DNA from: Acidobacteriota bacterium
GTDB taxonomy: Bacteria > Acidobacteriota > JAAYUB01 > JAMOQF01
Assembly (NCBI GenBank): GCA_027040585.1
Contig: JALULU010000099.1
Location: 2,139-12,934, forward strand
Length of the DNA stretch: 10,796 bases
Reading direction: 5' to 3'
Numbering within the stretch: the stretch's first letter is position 1; each line of letters opens with the position of its first letter. Positions 1-7,885 of this stretch are shown here, piece by piece. The notes below the pieces were generated by a model, which ran no database searches, was not told where the DNA came from, and saw nothing but the letters and a program-made list of their open reading frames with translations. The translations under genes and the position numbers were made by a program.

Positions 1-2
1 AA

Positions 3-30
3 TTTATACTTTAAAATTTTAGTGTATAAT
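3..30 (+). promoter_or_regulatory. Probable promoter of the receiver-kinase-TonB gene
   Basis: A perfect -10 hexamer TATAAT lies at 25-30. A weak -35 candidate TTTATA (4 of 6 matches to TTGACA) lies at 3-8, with a 16-base spacer. Transcription would start near 37, leaving a leader of about 47 bases before the ATG at 84. The -35 element is poor and the surroundings are very AT-rich, so a chance match is possible; the -10 hexamer and its distance from the gene are the main support. Confidence 0.45.
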
Positions 31-83
31 TTTAATGAGTGGTTTTGTAATTTTTTTATGAATTAAATTGTGAGGGTCGGCAA

Positions 84-3000
84 ATGAGTAAAATTTTAAT
101 TTCTGATTATAATTCAAAGGAGTTGCAGAGGTTAAAGCAACTATTTGAAAAGAAAGGATTTGAAGTAATTACGGCAAACGATGGACCTTCAGTTATTGCT
201 AAGTTTGAGGAGGAAAAACCAGACATAATTTTGTTATCGGCTATGCTTTCCAGAAAAAATGGACTGGAAGTATGTAAAAAGATAAAAATGTCCCCCGATG
301 GTGCTTCTGTTCCGATTATCATTGCGACGTCTATTTATAAAGGTAAAAATTATCAGATGAAGGCAAAAATTGACTATAAGGCAGATGAATATGTTGAAAA
401 GCCTATACCTGATGAAAAGTTGGTAGAACTTATTGAAAAGCATATAAAAAAAGATTTTTTTTCAGAGGAAGTTTTGGCTGAAACTGCTTCACGCAGAAAA
501 CACAATGGGAAAAAAGAGGATGAGAAAGAAACAACTCCTCCAAAACTTGAAAAGAAAATGAGTGATACAGATGATCTTGATAAATTAATCAGTGAGACTC
601 TATCCGGTCTTGGAATGGACATAAAGGCTAAAAGGAAGAGAGAGGTTGGAAAGGAAAAGGAAAAAGAAAAAAAATTAGAGGAAAAATTAGTTGAAGAGAA
701 AAAGGTAAAATTGGAAGAAAAGGAGGAAGAAAAACCTGCTGAAGTAAAAAAAGAGGAAAAGGTTGTTGAACCTAAAAAAGCAGTTAAAGAAAAGGAAGAA
801 AAGAAAGAAGTAGAAAAGAAAAAAGTGAAAATGGATACAGATGCTGAGGTGGATGCACTTTTAAAGGATACATTGAGTTTAGCACTTGATATTGATAAGG
901 ATACGATAAAGGAGGAGAAAGCAAAAAAAGGGAAAGATACAGGGGAGTTAATGCTTGAAAAGTTAAAGGAAGAAGTTGTTAAAAAGGAAGAAAAAAGTGA
1001 AGGGGAAAAAGCAGTTGAGAAAATTTTAAGTTCATTTGATACTGATATTGAAAAGAAATTGAGTGATACTTTGCATGGTGTTGGACTTTCTGACACAAAC
1101 CTTGAGAAGACACTTGAACCACGTGAAGAGGAGGTTGAAGAGGAAAAAGAAGAAGAGGGAATTAAGTTTGGAGATTATTATCTTGTTGAAAAAATAGGCC
1201 ATGGTGGGATGGCTGAGCTCTTTAAAGCGAAGAAAAAAGGGGAAAAGGGATTCCAGAAAATTCTTGCAATAAAGAGAATTTTGCCACATTTATCGGATAA
1301 TAAAGAGCTTGTTACAATGTTTATTGATGAGGCAAAACTTGCTGCACAACTTTCTCACCAAAATATTGCAACTATTTTTGATTTTGGAAAAATAGATAAC
1401 TCATATTACATCGCAATGGAATATGTGGATGGATTTGATCTTAAAAAGATTTTAAGTAAGGCAAAAGAATTAAAGGTAAAGATACCACATAAATTGGCCG
1501 CATATATAGCAGAGCAAATTTGTAGTGCTCTTGATTATGCTCATCATAAGAAAGACTATAAAGGCAAGGATCTAAAAATTGTACATAGGGATGTAAGTCC
1601 TCAAAATATTTTGATTTCAAAAGAGGGGGAGGTTAAATTAGTTGATTTTGGAATTTCAAAAGCTGAATCAAAAATTCATCATACGGTAAAAGGTGCACTT
1701 AAAGGTAAACTCCTTTATATGTCACCTGAACAGGCATGGGGTAAAGAAGTTGACAGTCGTTCAGATGTTTATTCAATGGGAATAGTTTTGTGCGAAATGG
1801 TAAGTGGTAAAGTACTCTTTGAGGACTCATCAGAATATGATGTCCTTGAGAAGGTTAGAAGCGGTAAGATGCCAATTCTTGACAATGAAATTGGCAGGGT
1901 ACCACCAAAGCTCAGGAAAATTATCAAAAAATCTCTTGAAATAGATATAGAGAAAAGATATCAAACTGCTGCTGAGATGGCTGCGGATTTGAGGAAATAC
2001 ATAAATGAATCTAAACCTGTTCCCACTTCTAAAGATTTACGAACTTTTTTAACACGTCTTTATCCTGATCAATTTGGATTAAAACCTGAAGAAGTTAAGA
2101 ATTTAACTTTTGATGACTTTATGGAAGAATTTGAAGGTGAAAGTTTACTTGCTGAAGATACCATTATTCTTCCTGAGGAAAAAGTGGATAAGGTTAAAGA
2201 AAAAGCTAAAGTTAAAGTTACTGAATCACCTAAAGTTGAAAAAGAAAAACCAAAAAAGAAAGTTGTTGTTAAGAAAAAAGTTGTTAAAAAGCCAATACAG
2301 AAAAAACCTGCTATGTCTCAAGAAAAGCAAACTACAACTAAGGAAATTCCTAAAAAAGCCGTGAAAAAGGAAGAAAAGCCAATACCTAAAAAGGTAAAGA
2401 AGACTGTTGTTACAAAGAAATTAAAAAAAGAAGAGCCCCCTAAAGTTGAATTAAGACCTTCATTTGGGGCTGAAGAGAAAAAAGAAGGTGGCAAAAATAA
2501 AATTATAATTATTGCTGCCCTTGTGGTTATTGTGATTGGTGTAGTATTATTCCTTGTTTTTGGCGGTGGTGGAAAAGGAGAAGTTAAAAAACCTGTAAAG
2601 GTGGCTACAAATGTTAGCCCTATGAGTTCTGGCGAGGAACAGGCCAGTGCTGTGAAACAAAATAATATAGTAAATAATAACAATATAAAACCTACTTCCA
2701 ATCAAACAAAACCTGTTCAAAATATTAAGCAAAGTAGTAAAACTTTAAATAAAGTTTCCCCGAAACCTGTTAGAAAAATTGTCAAAAATATTAAAAAAAA
2801 GGTTACTCCTGCTAAAAAGAACTTAGCAAAACCCATTATTAATAAACCAAAAAAGGTCGTTAAAAGTAAACCTCCACAGAATAAACCAGCTAAAAATATT
2901 ATTGCAACACAAAATAAAAAAGAGGCAATTAATAAACCTGAGACAAAACCTGTTATAAATACTCAACCGTCTAAAGAGGTACAAAATAAACCAGTTACAA

Positions 3001-3479
3001 ATAATCCACCTAAGCAAATAACAATTGTACACAAGCCTAAAAATAAAGAAGTTAAGCCGAAGCCTGTAGTAACAAAACCTAAACCAGAGGTTGTTGTTGA
3101 AAAACCGAAGGTTGTAACGTCTAAACCAGTATCTACACTTCCTTCTAAAAATTTGATGGAATCTAAGAATGTTATCAGAGAGGGAGATTTAGTACCACTT
3201 GATTCCTCAGTAAATCCGCCGATACCTATTAAGAATCCCAGACCAGATTATCCTTCTAAGGCAAGGATGTTAAGGGCACATGCAACAGTTATTGCAAGAA
3301 TTTTAATCAATCATTTAGGTGATGTTGAAAAGGTTAGAATTATTACAGTTATTCCTTCAAGGAATAGACCACTTTTTAGAGATAGTGTTATAACTTCTCT
3401 TAGAAAGTGGAAGTTCAAACCTGCTGTTAAAGATGGAGTAAAGGTGAGGGTCTGGAAAACAGTAAGGGTGAGATTTTAA
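84..3479 (+). CDS. Ser/Thr protein kinase fused to a degenerate receiver domain and a TonB C-terminal domain
   Basis: Seen in the 1131-residue product: residues 1-120 form a CheY-like receiver with the conserved KP (106-107), but Ser52 sits where the phosphorylated Asp should be and the acidic pocket is reduced to Asp8. Residues 125-355 are a Lys/Glu-rich, probably helical linker. Residues 360-650 are a Hanks-type kinase with glycine loop IGHGGMAELF (371-380), Lys397, Glu416, HRD with Asp503, Asn508, DFG 521-523 and SPE in the activation segment, so it should be active. Residues 807-826 are one membrane span. A Pro/Lys/Asn-rich spacer follows, then a TonB_C-like domain (about 1050-1131) with PDYPSKA and KWKFKPA. 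Inferred topology: kinase in the cytoplasm, TonB-like domain in the periplasm. The ATG at 84 has GAGGG at 72-76. The span is internal and lacks TonB's N-terminal His motif, so coupling to ExbB/ExbD is uncertain. The kinase substrate is unknown. Confidence 0.9.
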   Translation: MSKILISDYNSKELQRLKQLFEKKGFEVITANDGPSVIAKFEEEKPDIILLSAMLSRKNGLEVCKKIKMSPDGASVPIIIATSIYKGKNYQMKAKIDYKADEYVEKPIPDEKLVELIEKHIKKDFFSEEVLAETASRRKHNGKKEDEKETTPPKLEKKMSDTDDLDKLISETLSGLGMDIKAKRKREVGKEKEKEKKLEEKLVEEKKVKLEEKEEEKPAEVKKEEKVVEPKKAVKEKEEKKEVEKKKVKMDTDAEVDALLKDTLSLALDIDKDTIKEEKAKKGKDTGELMLEKLKEEVVKKEEKSEGEKAVEKILSSFDTDIEKKLSDTLHGVGLSDTNLEKTLEPREEEVEEEKEEEGIKFGDYYLVEKIGHGGMAELFKAKKKGEKGFQKILAIKRILPHLSDNKELVTMFIDEAKLAAQLSHQNIATIFDFGKIDNSYYIAMEYVDGFDLKKILSKAKELKVKIPHKLAAYIAEQICSALDYAHHKKDYKGKDLKIVHRDVSPQNILISKEGEVKLVDFGISKAESKIHHTVKGALKGKLLYMSPEQAWGKEVDSRSDVYSMGIVLCEMVSGKVLFEDSSEYDVLEKVRSGKMPILDNEIGRVPPKLRKIIKKSLEIDIEKRYQTAAEMAADLRKYINESKPVPTSKDLRTFLTRLYPDQFGLKPEEVKNLTFDDFMEEFEGESLLAEDTIILPEEKVDKVKEKAKVKVTESPKVEKEKPKKKVVVKKKVVKKPIQKKPAMSQEKQTTTKEIPKKAVKKEEKPIPKKVKKTVVTKKLKKEEPPKVELRPSFGAEEKKEGGKNKIIIIAALVVIVIGVVLFLVFGGGGKGEVKKPVKVATNVSPMSSGEEQASAVKQNNIVNNNNIKPTSNQTKPVQNIKQSSKTLNKVSPKPVRKIVKNIKKKVTPAKKNLAKPIINKPKKVVKSKPPQNKPAKNIIATQNKKEAINKPETKPVINTQPSKEVQNKPVTNNPPKQITIVHKPKNKEVKPKPVVTKPKPEVVVEKPKVVTSKPVSTLPSKNLMESKNVIREGDLVPLDSSVNPPIPIKNPRPDYPSKARMLRAHATVIARILINHLGDVEKVRIITVIPSRNRPLFRDSVITSLRKWKFKPAVKDGVKVRVWKTVRVRF
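561..1094 (+). repeat. Three dispersed copies of a short DTD...TL motif in the kinase linker
   Basis: Within the charged linker of the kinase, three segments share the pattern DTD, 4-6 variable residues, Leu, then D/E-T-L followed by small and aliphatic residues. Residues 161-179 read DTDDLDKLISETLSGLGMD, residues 251-269 begin DTDAEVDALLKDTLSL, and residues 319-335 read DTDIEKKLSDTLHGVGL. They stand out because the sequence between them is almost only Lys and Glu. They look like short amphipathic helices and may be docking or oligomerisation motifs; the function is not known. Confidence 0.6.
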
Positions 3480-3518
3480 GATTATTACTAAAATTTATAT
3501 AAATATTATGGAGGAAGT

Positions 3519-3773
3519 ATGGATTTAACAAAAGAACAAAGAAAGTTTTATGAAGAAACAAGGGAAATGGCCCGTAAAGAGATAGAGGACATTGAGAAAA
3601 AGATTGAAGATGAGCTTGCAAGGGTAAAACAGAGATTAATTGAACTTCAAAATGCAAAAAAAGCGGCAAAGCAGATTTATGAAGGAGCCTGTACAAGATT
3701 GGGTGTTAAGAGCGAGTTAACAGAGAGTGAAGTTGACTTAGCCAAAGAAATGGGTGATAAAGGTTTAATGTAG
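3519..3773 (+). CDS. Small coiled-coil protein of unknown function
   Basis: An 84-residue, highly charged protein that I do not recognise. Residues 4-55 are Glu/Lys/Arg-rich with regularly spaced hydrophobic residues and no Pro or Gly, as expected of a long helix or coiled coil. The C-terminal 25 residues are acidic with no clear motif. No signal peptide or membrane segment is seen, so it is probably cytoplasmic. A strong ribosome site GGAGG at 3510-3514 lies four bases before the ATG, which supports a real gene. It begins 39 bases after the kinase gene with no terminator between, and a strong terminator follows at 3818-3854, so it is probably the last gene of the kinase transcript. A role with the kinase is inferred only from this arrangement. 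Confidence 0.7.
   Translation: MDLTKEQRKFYEETREMARKEIEDIEKKIEDELARVKQRLIELQNAKKAAKQIYEGACTRLGVKSELTESEVDLAKEMGDKGLM
3733..3761 (+). promoter_or_regulatory. Possible internal promoter for amrS-selB
   Basis: TTGACT (5 of 6 matches to the -35 consensus) at 3733-3738 and GATAAA (4 of 6 to the -10) at 3756-3761 are separated by 17 bases, inside the 3' end of the small coiled-coil gene. If used, transcription would start near 3768 and the leader would carry the terminator hairpin before the amrS start at 3865. This is the best promoter-like pair I could find upstream of the amrS-selB run, but it may be fortuitous. Confidence 0.3.
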
Positions 3774-3817
3774 TTTTTATTTTAACTTTTAAATTTTTAC
3801 CTTTTATTTTAAGGTTT

Positions 3818-3854
3818 AAAAAAAGACCACTTTATTTTAGGTGGTCTTTTTTTT
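3818..3854 (+). terminator. Intrinsic terminator, possibly an attenuator before amrS
   Basis: A perfect 13-bp stem pairs 3818-3830 (A-tract then GACCAC) with 3841-3853 (GTGGTC then T-tract) around a 10-base loop, and the 3' arm ends in an uninterrupted run of eight T. This is a textbook Rho-independent terminator for the upstream transcript. The amrS ribosome site begins at 3855, immediately after the T-run, so any transcript entering amrS from upstream must read through this hairpin. Confidence 0.9.
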
Positions 3855-3864
3855 GGAGAAAGGC

Positions 3865-4878
3865 TTGAAGAAGTCTCTTTTTTTTGTTTATGATAGAGAA
3901 AAAAGTTTAAAATGTACTCTTTGCAACCACTATTGTAAAATAGATGATGGTAAAGTTGGTATATGCGGCGTGAGAAAAAATATTGGTGGAGAGCTTTTTT
4001 CGCTTGTCTATGGTAAAGTGATAGCTTTACATATTGATCCCATAGAAAAAAAACCGCTATTTCATTTTTTTCCCTCTTCGAAATCACTTTCGTTGGCAAC
4101 AGTTGGATGTAATTTTAAGTGTGATTTTTGTCAAAACTATGAAATAAGTCAATATCCATATTTATCTGGCAAAATTGATGGGGAGGAAATATCACCTGAA
4201 AAAATTGTATCCCTTGCAATTTCAAGAGGATGTAAATCAATTTCTTATACTTATACTGAACCTACCATATTTTTTGAATACGCTTATGATATTGCGAAAC
4301 TTGCTAAAAAAAATGGACTTTTTAATATTTTTGTATCAAATGGGTACATGACAGAAGGGGTTATTGATGAGATGGTTGGGGTCATAGATGGGATAAATGT
4401 AGATTTGAAGAGTTTTAATGAAAATTTTTATAGAAAATATTGTAAAGCATCTCTATCACCAGTAAAAAATAATATAAAAAAATTATATGAAAATGGAATA
4501 TGGGTTGAAGTTACAACTCTTTTTATTCCAGGATTGAATAATAGTAGGGAGGAAGTGGAAAATATTGCTGAGTTTATAGCAAAAATAAGTTGTGATATAC
4601 CATGGCATGTATCAGCTTTTTACCCTGCTTATAAAATGTTGGATGTTCCTTCAACTGATAGTAGTACTCTTGATATGGCTTATGATATCGGCAAGAATAA
4701 GGGGTTAAAGTATGTTTATTGTGGGAATATACCCGGTCATAGGGAGTCGACTTTTTGTCCTTTATGTGGAGAGGTATTAATAGAACGATATGGATTTAAT
4801 GTAATTGGGTATAATCTTATAAAAAATAAGTGTAAATTTTGTGGATATGAAATAAAAGGTATATTTCAGGAGGATTAA
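3865..4878 (+). CDS. amrS: AmrS-like radical SAM enzyme (AmmeMemoRadiSam family)
   Basis: The 337-residue product matches the radical SAM member of the AmmeMemoRadiSam group, related to pyruvate formate-lyase activating enzymes. The reaction of this family is not settled. Seen: an N-terminal Cys cluster CTLCNHYCKI (Cys17, 20, 24, plus Cys34), DPIEKKPLFHFFP, the CxxxCxxC iron-sulfur motif at Cys82/86/89 in VGCNFKCDFCQNYEIS, YTEPTIFFEY, and a C-terminal zinc-ribbon-like pair CPLC (298-301) and CKFC (323-326). I chose the TTG at 3865: GGAG at 3855-3858 is six bases upstream, and the resulting start MKKSLFFVYDREKSLKC fits the family. The GTG at 3841 would lengthen the protein by eight residues but lies inside the terminator stem. 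The stop overlaps the selB ATG by one base. AMMECR1 and Memo genes are not in the window. Confidence 0.85.
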   Translation: MKKSLFFVYDREKSLKCTLCNHYCKIDDGKVGICGVRKNIGGELFSLVYGKVIALHIDPIEKKPLFHFFPSSKSLSLATVGCNFKCDFCQNYEISQYPYLSGKIDGEEISPEKIVSLAISRGCKSISYTYTEPTIFFEYAYDIAKLAKKNGLFNIFVSNGYMTEGVIDEMVGVIDGINVDLKSFNENFYRKYCKASLSPVKNNIKKLYENGIWVEVTTLFIPGLNNSREEVENIAEFIAKISCDIPWHVSAFYPAYKMLDVPSTDSSTLDMAYDIGKNKGLKYVYCGNIPGHRESTFCPLCGEVLIERYGFNVIGYNLIKNKCKFCGYEIKGIFQED

Positions 4879-6752
4879 TGGATAAGTTAAATGTTGTATT
4901 TGGCACAGCAGGACATATTGATCATGGAAAGACAACTCTTCTTAAAGCACTTACTGGTATTGACGCTGATAGGTTAGTGCTTGAAAAAGAGCTTGGAATA
5001 ACAATTGATATAGGTTTTGCCCCGTGGATAACAGATGAAGTGAATATGGGATTTGTAGACGTTCCGGGGCATGAAAAGTATGTGAGAAATATGGTTGTTG
5101 GGGTCAGTGGTATAGATGGTGTTCTACTTGTGGTGGCGGCAAATGAGGGAATTATGCTTCAGACAATTGAACATATAGATATCTGTTCAATGCTTGATAT
5201 AAAAAAACTTGTTGTAGCCTTAACCAAAATTGATATGGTCTCTTCTGAAGATGTGAAAAATAGAGAAAAGGAAATCAGTGACTTTTTAAAGGGATATAGC
5301 TTTAATGTTATTGATATTGTTAAAACATCTGGTATTACAGGTGAGGGGATAGATTCATTAAAAAAAGCACTTTTAAAGATGGCAAAGTCAGTGGAAAGGG
5401 TGGATGAAAATGGATTTCCAAGACTTAACATTGACAGGGTATTTAAATTAAAGGGGATAGGGGTTGTTGTTACAGGGACTACCTTAAGTGGAAGTTTTAA
5501 AGTCGGAGATGTGGTTGAAATTTTACCCATACACAAGAAGTGTAAAATCAGGAATATTCAGGTTTATGAAAAGGATGTTAAAATTGCTTTTTCTGGGCAG
5601 AGAACAGCTTTAAACTTGTCTGGAATCAACTATGAAGATTTAAAAAGGGGATATTCTGTTACAATACCTGATGCCTTTGAAGGCTCCCAGATGGTAAATG
5701 TAAAAATAAAATGCTCAAAAAATTTTGATAAGGGAATAAAGGATGGGTTAAAAGTCCATTTTTATGCTGGAACTGATGCCAGCGTTGGTAAAGTATATTT
5801 ACCTGAAGGTATCAGCTACATAAAGCCTGGTGAGGAATCCTATTCACAAATAAGGCTTGAAAAACCAATATTCATGCTTCCATGTGATAGGTTTATTATA
5901 AGACAGTATTCACCAGAAATTACAATTGGAGGTGGAAAGATTGTTGAAATTCTGACTTCAAAGTTAAGGAAAAAAGAATTATTGGATAGGATTGATGTCT
6001 TTTGCAAATTTGAAAGTTGTTCAATTCCAGAGTTTATACTTTTAAAGTTTAAGAATAGTGTTTTTACGCCCCATTTGGTTTTTAAAAACCTGGGTAAAAG
6101 TATTGAATCAATTGAGGAAGGTATTAAAAATTTGTTAAGAGATGAGAAAATAAAGGCGTTTACTTTTTCAGGTAAGACATACTATATTGAATTAAATTTT
6201 TACAGGATCTTAAAAAATAAAATAGAAGATATTTTGCTTAAGAAAGGAAGAAAAGGAATAAAAAGGGAAAATCTTAACTTTGAAATTAAAATCCGAGATG
6301 AATTACTTTTTAACTTTTTGCTCGAATCCCTTTTAATGGAAGGTATTCTTGTTAAGAGAAAAGATCTACTATTTCATAGAAAATTTTTTGAAGGTAAAGT
6401 AGATAAAAATTATATAGATGTTGAAAATTTCATCAAGAGAAGGAGATTTGATGGCGTTACTAAAGAAGAACTGGCGAAAAAGTTTGGAAAGAAAGGTGAG
6501 GAATATCTAAATGTCTTAATATCAAATGGAAAGGTCTTTCCTGTAGAAAAAAATTATTTTTTAAGTGAAAAGGTTATTGAGGAACTGACGGAAAAAATAA
6601 AGGATAAATTTGGGGATAAGGGAGAGTTTTCTGTTAGAGAATTTAAAAATTTAACGGGACTTACAAGAAAAAGGGCTATACCTCTTTTAGAATTCTTGGA
6701 TAGGAAGGGAATAACTTTAAGATTAGGAAATGTGAGGAAATTGAGAATATGA
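4878..6752 (+). CDS. selB: Selenocysteine-specific translation elongation factor SelB
   Basis: SelB is a GTPase that brings selenocysteinyl-tRNA to the ribosome at UGA codons marked by a downstream SECIS hairpin. The 624-residue length is normal for the family. Seen: G1 GHIDHGKT (12-19), switch 1 region GITIDIGFA (40-48), G3 DVPGH (61-65), QTIEH (95-99), G4 TKID (116-119), then domain 2 beginning IDRVFKLKGIGVVVTGT and domain 3 with DRFIIRQYSPEITIGGGK. The C-terminal third is the winged-helix array that binds SECIS RNA, ending in the typical LTRKRAIPLLEFLDRKGIT and RLGNVRKL. AGGAGG at 4868-4873 precedes the ATG, whose A is the last base of the amrS stop codon. The gene ends in a four-base ATGA overlap with the DUF4388 gene. 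No selA, selD or selC is in the window. Confidence 0.97.
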   Translation: MDKLNVVFGTAGHIDHGKTTLLKALTGIDADRLVLEKELGITIDIGFAPWITDEVNMGFVDVPGHEKYVRNMVVGVSGIDGVLLVVAANEGIMLQTIEHIDICSMLDIKKLVVALTKIDMVSSEDVKNREKEISDFLKGYSFNVIDIVKTSGITGEGIDSLKKALLKMAKSVERVDENGFPRLNIDRVFKLKGIGVVVTGTTLSGSFKVGDVVEILPIHKKCKIRNIQVYEKDVKIAFSGQRTALNLSGINYEDLKRGYSVTIPDAFEGSQMVNVKIKCSKNFDKGIKDGLKVHFYAGTDASVGKVYLPEGISYIKPGEESYSQIRLEKPIFMLPCDRFIIRQYSPEITIGGGKIVEILTSKLRKKELLDRIDVFCKFESCSIPEFILLKFKNSVFTPHLVFKNLGKSIESIEEGIKNLLRDEKIKAFTFSGKTYYIELNFYRILKNKIEDILLKKGRKGIKRENLNFEIKIRDELLFNFLLESLLMEGILVKRKDLLFHRKFFEGKVDKNYIDVENFIKRRRFDGVTKEELAKKFGKKGEEYLNVLISNGKVFPVEKNYFLSEKVIEELTEKIKDKFGDKGEFSVREFKNLTGLTRKRAIPLLEFLDRKGITLRLGNVRKLRI

Positions 6753-7861
6753 GTAAAGATTTATCAGTAACTTCAGATAACAATTTTTTTGTAGAGATGT
6801 TACAGTGGATATCTTTAATATCTAAAACAGGAATTTTAACCGTTGTTAGTGATGAAAACATTATAAAACTCTATTTTAGAAAAGGAAATTTAGTTTCTGT
6901 GTACTGTGAAGATCCACTCAGGTTTTTTGGACAGTATTTGATAAAAGAGGGGATAATAGATGAAAGGACATTAATGAAATCTCTTGAAATTCAGGAAAAG
7001 GAGGGCAATAAGAAAAAAATAGGAGAGATAATATCCAGGTTGAAAGGAATAGACCAGAAGGAAGTGTATTCTTTACTTGAATCCATGTACAGGGAGTTAC
7101 TTTTTGATATCTTTTTATGGAGTGATATGAAATGTTACTTCTCAGAGGTTAATTTTAAAGAATATAAGGGGTTTGAATTACATATAGATATTAATGATTT
7201 AATAGTAGAGGGTTTAAAAAGATTGAAACTTCAGGATGAAATGAAACAATATATTAAAGATAAAAATGTAGTATTTAAAAGGGTTAAAGATAAGAGGGAT
7301 AATTTTAATGAAATGTCAAAACTTGAGAGAAAAATTTTTGATTTATTAAAAATACCATCTTCTATTCGTGAGCTTATGAGAGCTACAAGGAGTAGTGAAT
7401 TTGAAGTTTCATTGGCACTTTATAACTTACTAAGAAAAGGAATGGCTTCCATTGTAGAGGGGGGAGAGATGGTAGAGAATTTGTATGAAAAGAAGAAAGA
7501 TGAAATGAAATCAAAAATGAGAGAGTGTATTGAAAACCTTGATTTTGAAGGTGCGAGAAAAAATTTGTTTGAATTAATGCATTTTATAATAAATGGTGAA
7601 GAATTTAATGAAGTTAAGGACTCAATTGATGATAAAGAACTTGAATATTTGAAGAATAAATTTGACTACAACAAAACGTTGAAAGTTAAAGTAGATTTAA
7701 AGGATTTAAGATATAAAGGTCTTTCTCAAATGGAGGCTTTTTTACTTTCAAGAATTAATGGTGGTATAGACATAAATTCACTCATTAAACTTGTACCTTT
7801 AAAAGAAGTAGAGGTCCTTAAGTTATTGCTTTCCTTGAAAAAAAAGGGATTAATTGAATAA
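6749..7861 (+). CDS. DUF4388 (PATAN-like) domain protein with C-terminal winged-helix-like segment
   Basis: A 370-residue protein with no signal peptide or membrane span. Residues 10-100 fit DUF4388: a start near FVEMLQWISLISKTGIL, then LYFRKGNLVSVYCEDPLRFF and GQYLIKEGIID. Residues 100-160 hold the usual helical continuation ending in FLWSDMKCYFSE. Residues 190-237 (LERKIFDLL...SIRELMRATRSSEFEV) look like a winged helix, and residues 325-370 (LSQMEAFLLSRINGGID...LKKKGLIE) resemble the winged-helix-like tail of deltaproteobacterial regulatory proteins. The family is linked to signalling in such bacteria; the ligand and output are unknown. The ATG at 6749 overlaps the selB stop as ATGA, with GAGG at 6734-6737, indicating translational coupling. 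A link to selenoprotein synthesis is inferred only from position. Confidence 0.8.
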   Translation: MSKDLSVTSDNNFFVEMLQWISLISKTGILTVVSDENIIKLYFRKGNLVSVYCEDPLRFFGQYLIKEGIIDERTLMKSLEIQEKEGNKKKIGEIISRLKGIDQKEVYSLLESMYRELLFDIFLWSDMKCYFSEVNFKEYKGFELHIDINDLIVEGLKRLKLQDEMKQYIKDKNVVFKRVKDKRDNFNEMSKLERKIFDLLKIPSSIRELMRATRSSEFEVSLALYNLLRKGMASIVEGGEMVENLYEKKKDEMKSKMRECIENLDFEGARKNLFELMHFIINGEEFNEVKDSIDDKELEYLKNKFDYNKTLKVKVDLKDLRYKGLSQMEAFLLSRINGGIDINSLIKLVPLKEVEVLKLLLSLKKKGLIE

Positions 7862-7885
7862 AACAAATCTTTTTTTAAAAAAAAC

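Noticed and set aside
374..1096. Long open frame of 240 codons on the - strand
   Set aside because: It is the complement of the Lys/Glu-rich linker of the kinase gene; AAA/GAA codons read backwards give Ser/Phe-rich sequence with no family resemblance.
2110..2364. Second + strand open frame rich in Leu and Lys
   Set aside because: It is an out-of-frame reading of the low-complexity Lys-rich part of the kinase gene, without a ribosome site or any recognisable motif.
2830..3180. Pro/Lys/Asn-rich spacer considered as a repeat array
   Set aside because: It is a low-complexity periplasmic spacer typical of TonB-like proteins; no regular period is seen.
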